Positions 60,801 to 64,000 of a DNA stretch of 64,000 bases are shown one piece after another; the stretch's first letter is position 1; each line of letters opens with the position of its first letter. The stretch comes from Schistosoma haematobium (taxonomy: Eukaryota; Platyhelminthes; Trematoda; Strigeidida; Schistosomatidae), in NCBI RefSeq assembly GCF_000699445.3, contig NC_067202.1, positions 8,613,458 to 8,677,457 on the forward strand, in the 5' to 3' direction. Under the pieces are notes generated by a model, which was not told where the DNA came from, did not search any database, and saw nothing but the letters and a program-made list of their open reading frames with translations. The position numbers and the translations under genes are program-made.

Positions 60801-61807
60801 AAACCTGGAAGAGTAGATGAAATATAAACCCCTCTATAAACGGTTTAAAATTTAAGTTGTTATTAATTACAAGGTTATATAATACATTAATGTTTTAAGT
60901 AATGGGTATTAAATTAAAAGTTCTCTTTCTGTTTAATCAAATATATTCAGAAGTAGTGATCATTGATAAGGTGGAAATTATTAATACTGAAATTGAAATT
61001 CTATTGTCATAACTTTATATGAAGTCGGAAAAACGTTCATTATGTTTAGGTTAAGCCATTAGCTAGTAATTTGCATTAGATCATATTTTTAGTTCATTCT
61101 TGTTAACATTCTGAACAATATCAAAGAAATTTTCATTACTAATTACGTAATTACAAAATAACTTTATTAAGGTAATCTCTCTAAAACAGCAAGCGTTGAG
61201 CATCTGTTTTTTTGTTTGAATTCGCAACTACCCAACATTGTATATAGACGATTTCAACCTTTCCCAGCGCTGATGATTTTTATGTTCCATGGAAGGTATA
61301 TTACCTTCATACTACTGAGCCAACATCGGTGGTTTAAACTCCTAGTATTATCCAAGTACATATACCCTATTTATATGTAAAATACTGAATACCAAACTGT
61401 TTATTTATGAACAACACGCTTATCACGAAGCTTCACAGTCTTCATTAACACTATTAGTGAGCAGTAGTGTAGAGTTTTATACTTTAACGGAACAACTGTT
61501 AACTTCTTACAAGTTTTTCATAGTTACCAAGTCAGTTTACAATGTAAACTACAAATATGGTACCATTTCAAAAATGTATAAATAAACAAGTTATTATAAA
61601 CGATAAATAATATATTTTTTTGACTTACAGTATATGATCAACTAATAATGACACTATATTATCAAAATTTCCATATACAAATGTACTTAATAATATAGGT
61701 GATACACGTTCAAATATAGATGGCATTATCATATAAAATCCAATGAGTATTTTAGCTAACCATTTAGGAGAAATTCTACGAATTTCAATCGTAATCTCAT
61801 TCTGCAT
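30517..61807 (-). CDS. OTOP: Otopetrin-type proton channel
   Basis: Nine exons in transcript order: 61807-61629, 48847-48724, 44025-43623, 42012-41906, 41142-40362, 39205-39039, 35440-35080, 33641-33076, 30813-30517. All junctions are AG/GT with matching phase, giving ~994 residues. Twelve hydrophobic segments fall where otopetrins have them: TM1 exon 2, TM2 exon 3, TM3 exons 5-6 (LYLRLGAVG), TM4 exon 6, TM5 exon 7 (ANLCQWLKTIV), TM6-9 exon 8 (APYLFPCAIEYSLIAGA), TM10 across exons 8-9, TM11-12 exon 9 (ITHIALPLIVFFRFHSTVCL). Otopetrins are dimeric, two-fold-symmetric proton channels of the plasma membrane. The TM2-TM3 loop is expanded to ~400 residues of Asn/Thr/Glu-rich sequence. Exon 1 is the least certain. 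Confidence 0.88.
31225..31726 (-). mobile_element. Solo LTR with 4-bp target duplication
   Basis: Read on the minus strand, the unit begins TGTTATGTCCC and ends GGGGACACAGGCCA (TG...CA termini). Both flanks carry CAAG, a 4-bp target site duplication (31221-31224 and 31727-31730, as CTTG on +). Inside are TATATAAA (minus, near 31437) and AATAAA (minus, 31410-31415), as expected for an LTR promoter and poly(A) signal. Length 502 bp. No internal retroelement genes flank it, so it is a solo LTR. It lies in the last OTOP intron. Confidence 0.75.
31727..33075. other. OTOP intron, unassigned
   Basis: AT-rich intron between the solo LTR and the exon ending 33076. A short minus-strand frame (32087-32287) has no recognisable product. 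Confidence 0.35.
33076..33641 (-). CDS. OTOP: OTOP exon: TM6-TM10
   Basis: The acceptor TTATATTCAG was chosen over an upstream AG because it restores phase (G plus GT = Gly). Contains YLFPCAIEYSLIAGAIFYKM, a charged loop, and three further hydrophobic segments ending in EMIQSMLQ. Donor GTAAGC. Confidence 0.92.
34045..34450 (+). mobile_element. Family B SINE, fold-back, degraded ribozyme
   Basis: A minus-oriented tail/ribozyme fragment (34045-34155) precedes a plus-oriented leader, tRNA-like head (34255-34320) and tail. The plus ribozyme core reads CTGAGGTA and the GAAA box is changed, so it is likely inactive. Confidence 0.75.
35080..35440 (-). CDS. OTOP: OTOP exon: TM5 and extracellular-type loop
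   Basis: Acceptor TTTTAATTAG, donor GTATGT. Encodes KFVLRFLLCHLAVANLCQWL (TM5), then a ~70-residue polar loop with N-glycosylation-like NNTT and NLT motifs. Ends in phase 1. Confidence 0.88.
35575..35685 (-). mobile_element. Family A (Sm-alpha-type) SINE with near-intact hammerhead
   Basis: The minus strand carries the hammerhead at 35601-35646: stem I ATCCAG/TGGAT (one mismatch at the closing pair), core CTGACGA, stem II GTCC/GGAC, GAAA, stem III ACGC/GCGT. The cleavage triplet is GTT instead of the usual GTC. A B-box-like run lies near 35680. It is fused head to tail with an oppositely oriented family A tail at 35686. Confidence 0.85.
35601..35646 (-). ncRNA. Hammerhead ribozyme, family A, near-intact
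   Basis: All core bases (CTGANGA and GAAA) are present, with helices II and III fully paired. Deviations are the GTT cleavage triplet and a mismatch at the base of stem I. Schistosome Sm-alpha hammerheads are known to self-cleave; activity of this copy is inferred. Confidence 0.8.
35686..35810 (+). mobile_element. Family A SINE tail
   Basis: Tail block 'gaattaaggcaatatcgagg ... gactgatcaattgcagtc ... accaagtg', also seen near 54895-55005 and 62695-62800. Joined to an inverted head/ribozyme half at 35575-35685. Confidence 0.75.
36566..36729 (+). pseudogene. Protein-like retroelement remnant (unassigned)
   Basis: An open stretch encoding TEFDKREDVETASENYDG and onward to a TAG, GC-richer than its surroundings. 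It looks like the end of a transposon ORF, but no motif identifies it. Flanking GC-richer sequence (36850-36960) may belong to the same element. Confidence 0.35.
37400..37530 (-). pseudogene. C2H2-like zinc-finger segment, possible retroelement piece
   Basis: On the minus strand a frame reads SCEHCTNKLVTWKNIVNHCY followed by VVH, i.e. C-x2-C-x12-H-x4-H, then continues open (~37336). It lies downstream of the non-LTR relic in the same orientation. Zinc fingers of this type occur in some non-LTR element proteins; a chance frame is possible. Confidence 0.35.
37646..38320 (-). pseudogene. Non-LTR retrotransposon relic, C-terminal part
   Basis: The minus strand encodes, across at least one frameshift and stop, NINLKTKARLIETTVIPALI followed by YGLE. 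This is the helix-and-Y-G segment just after the RT domain in many non-LTR retrotransposons. It continues with LDIARWMILGIND and a Lys-rich C-terminal frame (38008-37646). Catalytic RT motifs are not visible, so only the 3' part remains. The clade is not assignable by eye. Confidence 0.6.
38680..38945 (+). mobile_element. Family B SINE, ribozyme core kept
   Basis: Leader, tRNA-like head ('tcagtggtctagagcttaag', B-box-like GGTTCTAGTTT), ribozyme and tail. The ribozyme (38848-38898) keeps CTGAGGA and GAAA. Stem II is weakened (GTCT against GAAC) and stem I has mismatches, so activity is doubtful. Confidence 0.8.
39039..39205 (-). CDS. OTOP: OTOP exon: TM3 end and TM4
   Basis: Acceptor CTTAAG, donor GTAAGA. 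Encodes GFGFGVMIFDGFKIAE and HLWIPLHLLHFVYVFWQTYF, matching TM3-TM4 of otopetrins. 56 codons including the split Gly. Confidence 0.9.
39740..39960. repeat. Dispersed repeat shared with 19196-19480 and ~60340
   Basis: Carries the 'tcactaagtagtgac' and 'ccactaatctaagtaac' blocks described for the copy at 19196. No coding potential. Confidence 0.5.
40362..41142 (-). CDS. OTOP: OTOP exon: Asn/Thr-rich loop and TM3 start
   Basis: Acceptor CATTCTTTTAG, donor GTAAGT. Mostly Asn-rich low complexity, with a coding (ACT)n(AAT)n tract giving poly-Thr then poly-Asn at ~40746-40800. Ends EGVNLYLRLGAVG, the start of TM3. Repeat length is likely polymorphic. Confidence 0.85.
40746..40800 (-). repeat. Coding (ACT)n(AAT)n triplet repeat
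   Basis: Minus-strand ACT/AAT triplets within the large OTOP exon, encoding Thr then Asn runs. Confidence 0.9.
41380..41530. repeat. Dispersed repeat shared with ~14090-14260
   Basis: The block 'acttatatctgtccacatga' followed by gtagcatacactac recurs in diverged form at ~14205-14240, with similar pyrimidine-rich sequence upstream in both. Family unknown. Confidence 0.5.
41906..42012 (-). CDS. OTOP: OTOP exon, acidic
   Basis: Acceptor TTATTCAG, donor GTAAAA. The split first codon (T plus AT) gives Tyr, then LEDRTRFIDQYDD and an acidic SSNEDEENPFEEN stretch. Assigned by phase and splice sites. It borders a family A SINE in the preceding intron. Confidence 0.75.
42060..42385 (+). mobile_element. 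Family A SINE fold-back with broken hammerhead
   Basis: An inverted family A tail (42095-42212) is joined to a plus-oriented tRNA-like head ('taagtggatagcgcgatgg', 42216-42270) and ribozyme (42304-42348). The core CTGACGA is intact, but GAAA has become AAAA and stem II is weakened, so cleavage is unlikely. Confidence 0.8.
42386..43264. other. OTOP intron, nothing recognised
   Basis: AT-rich intron between two SINEs. No frame, repeat or RNA motif supported. Confidence 0.35.
43265..43492 (-). mobile_element. Family B SINE with near-intact hammerhead
   Basis: Minus orientation. Complete from the tail to the tRNA-like head (B box, minus GGTTCGAATCTC). It lies in the OTOP intron just 3' of the TM2 exon and is followed by a short TA microsatellite (43496-43513). 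Confidence 0.9.
43317..43362 (-). ncRNA. Hammerhead ribozyme, family B, near-intact
   Basis: Core CTGAGGA and GAAA are intact. Stem II is GTCC/GGAC and the cleavage triplet is GTC. Stem I is GCACAG against CAGTGC, with one A-A mismatch. Stem III ACGG/GCGT has a G-G at its tip. Likely active; not tested. Confidence 0.75.
43623..44025 (-). CDS. OTOP: OTOP exon: TM2 and Asn/Thr-rich loop
   Basis: Encodes NFLIFQYCLSILALAYLQSL (TM2), a basic follow-on, then (ACT)n(AAT)n-coded Thr/Asn runs (43776-43822). The phase-0 acceptor is AAAAAAAG at 44026, which is purine-rich and poor. The frame also has an ATG at 44043 preceded by a stop, so an alternative is an internal start. Donor GTAAGC at 43622. Confidence 0.7.
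44160..44283 (+). mobile_element. Family B SINE fragment
   Basis: Only the ribozyme region and tail remain ('gggatcgtgaatgatcactg', 'ccaggttttcaatggtaatc'). The core is lost (GCTGTGGTG), so it is inactive. Confidence 0.7.
44284..46029. other. OTOP intron, mostly unassigned
   Basis: A purine-rich block at ~45520-45900 looks like decayed transposon sequence but has no readable motif. Otherwise AT-rich and featureless. Confidence 0.35.
46030..46450 (-). mobile_element. Family B SINE with long leader, dead ribozyme
   Basis: Minus orientation. It retains tail, ribozyme region (46095-46150), tRNA-like head and the leader (46290-46440). The core reads CTGAGTA and GAAA reads GAAG. Confidence 0.8.
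46480..46695 (+). mobile_element. Family B SINE, partial
   Basis: Plus-oriented tRNA-like head ('gtctagaggttaggtattcg', B box GATTCAAATCCC) and tail. The 5' half of the ribozyme is deleted. Together with the opposite copy at 46030-46450 it forms an inverted pair. Confidence 0.75.
46696..48214. other. OTOP intron, nothing recognised
   Basis: Strongly AT-rich. No repeat or coding feature supported. Confidence 0.35.
48215..48480 (-). mobile_element. Family B SINE with intact hammerhead
   Basis: Minus orientation, complete: tail starting at 'agaaaggggtttgtggagat', ribozyme, tRNA-like head with a B box, and the 'ggatgccgg' link. It lies ~240 bp from the OTOP TM1 exon. A separate plus-oriented tail fragment ('ctccacaaaaccccttctgat') is at 48610-48634. 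Confidence 0.9.
48298..48344 (-). ncRNA. Hammerhead ribozyme, family B, intact core
   Basis: Stem I is fully paired (GCACTG/CAGTGC). Core is CTGAAGA (N7 = A is allowed). Stem II is GTC/GAC with one C-A at the loop end. GAAA and stem III ACGG/CCGT are present, with a GTC cleavage triplet. This is the best-preserved family B ribozyme in the window. Confidence 0.85.
48724..48847 (-). CDS. OTOP: OTOP exon: TM1
   Basis: Acceptor TTTTCCAG, donor GTAAGT. Encodes SSLLLLFALFEGMCGFVLPI followed by CSAFRVSSISQK, fitting TM1. Its first base completes a Leu codon with CT from the proposed exon 1. This phase match is the main support for joining them. Confidence 0.75.
49820..49985 (-). mobile_element. Family B SINE, 5'-truncated
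   Basis: Minus orientation; tail and ribozyme only, cut off near the head. The core reads CTGAGGG and stem I is broken, so it is inactive. Confidence 0.75.
52340..52545 (-). mobile_element. Family B SINE, minus half of a head-to-head pair
   Basis: Tail, ribozyme (core TTGAGGG, dead), and tRNA-like head with a clear B box (minus GGTTCGAATCTC). It directly abuts the oppositely oriented copy at 52549. Confidence 0.85.
52549..52707 (+). mobile_element. Family B SINE, plus half of a head-to-head pair
   Basis: Starts inside the head at the B box and runs through the ribozyme to a complete 'ctccacaaaaccccttctgat' end. The A-box part is missing. With 52340-52545 it makes a ~370-bp inverted repeat. 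Confidence 0.85.
52573..52619 (+). ncRNA. Hammerhead ribozyme, family B, intact core
   Basis: Stem I GCATTG/CAGTGC pairs with one wobble. Core CTGAGGA, stem II GTCC/GGAC and GAAA are intact. The cleavage triplet is TTC (fits N-U-H). Stem III ACGG/CCTT has one mismatch, which may reduce activity. Confidence 0.7.
53080..53122 (-). ncRNA. Candidate Penelope-type hammerhead ribozyme
   Basis: On the minus strand: GTG before the core CTGATGA, a 7-bp stem II (GTCGTTC/GAACGAT, loop AGAA), GAAA, a minimal stem III AGCT, then C and CAC, which pairs with GTG. A one-base T separates CTGATGA from stem II, which is unusual. Very short stem III is known for hammerheads of Penelope-like elements. No PLE protein was seen adjacent. 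Confidence 0.55.
54440..54612 (-). mobile_element. Family A SINE, head and dead hammerhead
   Basis: Minus orientation: tRNA-like head (minus GGTTCGAGTCTC B box, 'taagtggataacgcgatagc' A-box region) and ribozyme at ~54470-54525. The core reads ATGACTA, so it is inactive. Confidence 0.8.
54640..55010 (+). mobile_element. Family A SINE fold-back with hammerhead
   Basis: An inverted tail fragment (54640-54715) joins a plus-oriented head ('aaatggacaacgcgatgacg'), ribozyme (54809-54853) and a complete tail to ~55005. The ribozyme has perfect stem I (ATCCAG/CTGGAT), CTGACGA, stem II and stem III ACGC/GCGT, but GAAA is TAAA, so cleavage is not expected. Confidence 0.85.
56265..56600 (-). mobile_element. 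Family B SINE with long leader, minus half of a pair
   Basis: Tail, ribozyme (56295-56345; core CTGAGAA, dead), tRNA-like head with a B box, and leader to ~56590. An oppositely oriented partial copy starts at 56615. Confidence 0.85.
56615..56770 (+). mobile_element. Family B SINE, plus half of a pair
   Basis: Ribozyme (core CTGAGAA, dead; cleavage triplet GTT) and a complete tail ending 'acaaaacccccttctgata'. The head is missing. The same unusual core change occurs in the facing copy at 56265-56600. Confidence 0.8.
58455..58735 (-). mobile_element. Family B SINE with leader, minus half of a pair
   Basis: Tail, ribozyme (58508-58555; core CTGAAGG and GAGA, dead), a short head remnant and leader. 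It joins at ~58735 to a plus-oriented copy. Confidence 0.8.
58736..58948 (+). mobile_element. Family B SINE, plus half of a pair
   Basis: tRNA-like head from 'ggtccaggggttaggcgttc', B box GGTTCGAATCTTG, ribozyme (core CTAAGGA, dead) and tail. A near-complete inverted pair with 58455-58735. Confidence 0.85.
61629..61807 (-). CDS. OTOP: OTOP first coding exon (proposed)
   Basis: ATG at 61807 is the first Met after an in-frame TGA. It encodes IRRISPKWLAKILIGFYMIM and ends VSLLVDHI plus CT before a consensus GTAAGT. Phase and donor fit exon 2, 12.8 kb away. Alternatively the true first exon lies elsewhere and this is chance. Confidence 0.55.
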
Positions 61808-62560
61808 GTTTGGTTTTCTTCTTCTTCTTCTAATTATTATTATTGTTATTTCAACTTCCCATCGTCAGAATATTTATGCCTTAATGTTATATACATATGT
61901 AATTTGTGTTATAGAAATGTTGTATAATATGTAATTGTTAACATTTACAATGGACGTGGTCATTAAACTAATACCAGCCTCATTCAAAAGTAATGGATTA
62001 TGCCTATACAAATAATCAATTCAATTTTATTCATTTATAGTTATAGTTAAGTAGATAAGTAGATATAACAGACAGACAAACAAGTAGATAGCACATAATG
62101 TAACCAAAAGACAATCACTTGCAAAAAAAAAACAAAAAAACAAATTACACACAATAATCAATGTTATTTGTTTGATCAAACTTATAATTGTTGTTTACAA
62201 TTAAATAGACGAAAATCACAAATAAGCAAACAAAAAAATCATAATTATCACAATGTATCTTTTTTTCCTTCATTATTCACATTGCAATTTATTAGCTTAG
62301 TGATTATTTTTTTTTAAATGGATCTATGTATACAGTAAATAGTTTTCATTTATGAGAAGAATCATTCAGTATTTATTGAATATGGAACTAATTGTTTTTA
62401 TGTTAACCAATGAGAACTTCTCTAGAGAAGGGGGAGAGAGTGAAAATTTATGTGCTCAATGTTTAATAAAAAAAGCTTATTGAACAAATGTAAGTTCATT
62501 TACATTTACAGATAAAACGTGTTGTTTAAAAATATCACTAAATTTAAACAATTTTAAGTA
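61808..62560. other. Region upstream of OTOP, no clear promoter
   Basis: Expected 5' UTR/promoter side of OTOP on the minus strand. AT-rich with A/T homopolymers; no TATA or initiator could be placed with confidence. Confidence 0.3.
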
Positions 62561-62561
62561 A

Positions 62562-62800
62562 AGATGGATAGTGGCTAGCAGTAAAATCCAAGACACGCGT
62601 TTCGCTCAGCTGACGAGTCTTAAATAGGACGAAACACGTGTCCTGGATTCCACTGCTAAACACTATCCATCTTTGTTTAAAAAACACTTGTGACTTAAGG
62701 CTATATCGAGGTAATCCACACAGGATGCACATATATCAACACGAGACTGACCAATCGCAATCCTAAATAACGATGGGAAGATACAAGTAAAATACCAAAT
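62562..62800 (+). mobile_element. Family A SINE with inverted arm and intact hammerhead
   Basis: A short inverted piece ('gatggatagtggctagcag' to 'acacgcgtttcg', 62563-62604) faces a plus-oriented ribozyme half, then 'ccactgctaaacactatcc' and the full tail to ~62800. The arms can pair into one long hairpin enclosing the ribozyme. It lies upstream of the OTOP start. Confidence 0.8.
62604..62650 (+). ncRNA. Hammerhead ribozyme, family A, intact core
   Basis: Core CTGACGA, stem II GTCT/GGAC (one wobble), GAAA, stem III ACAC/GTGT, cleavage triplet GTC. Proximal stem I (CAG/CTG) is paired; distally the 5' strand is replaced by the inverted arm. Confidence 0.75.
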
Positions 62801-64000
62801 GAATTTAAATTTAAACAAGTTTCTAATTCAATTAACTTTTGACCAAAAAATTGTGAACTGAAATCTTAATCCAAAATATTTTGATTTAAGCAAAGACAAG
62901 TAAACAACTCAATTAAACACGGTTTTTAAATAAGAAAGATTAATTCAGTGAAGAATTCTCTTTACGGAAAATTCATTTTCAAAGCTGTACAAACGCAAAT
63001 ATATATATTTATTTCTACAGGATGATAATAATAATGATAATAAACGTCATTTAGACATGGTGACAGTGAGGTAAAATAAATAAAGGTATAAAAAGAAATT
63101 TTTTTAAAAAACAAGGTATGGTTAATAATCGTTTGATTGTTAATGGCTTAAGTATTCATCAAAAGATAGATAGGGGAATTATCATTGGGAAAGGATGGCT
63201 CAGTATGATAACAGGAAATGTTGAAGTTAAAATTAAATGTAATCAGGATCATCGTAGAAACAGAAATAAGCTAGTTGAGGGTAGCAGATTCAAGAGGAAG
63301 ATGAAAGGTGAGGCAGATGGCCGTAGAAGAAGAGTACGAAGAAAGGAAGAAAAAAGAAAAAAAATTATAAAACATTAAGACCATAGTAAAAGAAGAGGTT
63401 GTGCCAATCTCTTTTGCACACACAATTCTGGCTTTTCCAAATGTATGGCTATTGCTTCGGCAATGCAAACAAGATGCAATATAATTATCTTTGGAAGACT
63501 TCTATTTACCTTGTAGATGACTTTGAAAGCAGAGTTCATGAGAATAAAATTAAATGTTATTCCAAGTGAAAAGTAGATATTTTTACGCCAAATAGAAAGG
63601 TATATTTAACATTTTTTTATACCATCGCTGATCATAATCAAACTCCCTTTGTCAAAATGTGGTAGAAAAAACTGAAATTTATTAAGAACATACTGAGGTA
63701 TCAGACGATACAAAACACTTCCATAGATTGAGTAGTGAAAATAACTTTTCGGAGGTAATCTATGTTAACGGAAGGAATTATTAATATTATTAATGGCTTT
63801 ATTCAATACTATAATTTTGGTACAATATAGAATTCTCAGCACAAATTTCTCAACAAGTTTCCTTTTCTTATTGCTTTATTGATCTAGACGATAAATATTG
63901 AAATCTTGTAGTGATATTGAGCAATCTTCTTGTAAATTATTTAACAAGTATTCTTGAATTGTAATTACACCACAATTACGATACATGTTTAGACTTAATA
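62801..64000. other. Right-hand flank, no supported gene
   Basis: AT-rich with a purine-rich block (63240-63370) that yields a Lys/Arg-rich open frame of no recognisable family. No other feature. Confidence 0.35.

Larger units (their letters stand above)
48848..61628. other. First OTOP intron (~12.8 kb), SINE-rich
   Basis: Between the proposed first exon and the TM1 exon. It holds most of the SINE pairs annotated separately (49820-58948) and the Penelope-type ribozyme at 53080. Remaining stretches (50000-52330, 59000-61600) are AT-rich without a gene. A possible decayed family A trace lies at ~50930-51100. Confidence 0.5.

Noticed and set aside
61743..61934. Hydrophobic + strand frame opposite OTOP exon 1
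   Set aside because: Opposite-strand reading of the proposed exon; Ile/Leu-rich because of TTA/ATT repeats.
63118..63378. Lys/Arg-rich + strand open frame of 86 codons
   Set aside because: It comes from a purine-rich stretch, has no recognisable family, no splice context and no link to OTOP.

Overview
The window is an AT-rich, intron-rich eukaryotic genome segment. Dispersed repeats that match the schistosome Sm-alpha hammerhead-ribozyme SINEs, together with Penelope-like retroelement relics, point to a schistosome (trematode). I cannot fix the species. No bacterial or organellar genes, CRISPR arrays or rRNA genes were seen.

Two protein-coding genes account for nearly all convincing coding sequence, and they converge. 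On the + strand, positions 3573-28836 carry 15 exons whose splice phases fit together. They encode the C-terminal ~1,820 residues of a salt-inducible kinase (SIK, AMPK-related/LKB1 branch): T-loop, kinase C-lobe, UBA-like domain, then a very long low-complexity tail with several R-R-x-S/T sites. The N-lobe lies left of the window. On the - strand, nine exons from 61807 to 30517 assemble into a ~994-residue otopetrin (OTOP proton channel) with 12 predicted membrane segments, a large Asn/Thr-rich loop, and a first intron of ~12.8 kb. The two stop codons are ~1.7 kb apart.

Introns and flanks are packed with mobile DNA. Positions 1-1580 hold a Penelope-like element whose 5' half is inverted against its RT/GIY-YIG half. 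A second Penelope-type RT relic lies at 16322-17316 (-), a gypsy-type integrase fragment at 4796-4918, and a decayed non-LTR retrotransposon at 37646-38320 (-). A solo LTR with a 4-bp target duplication lies at 31225-31726. About twenty tRNA-headed SINE copies fall into two families (called A and B here). Each family carries a hammerhead ribozyme between its tRNA-like head and its tail. Several ribozymes keep every core base, most are broken at a core base, and many copies sit in head-to-head or fold-back pairs. Family A matches what is known as Sm-alpha. Family B has a different stem I and a GGCC-type stem III, and is the most interesting repeat system here.

Exon boundaries were read by eye from splice consensus, reading-frame phase and family similarity; none was tested against transcripts.
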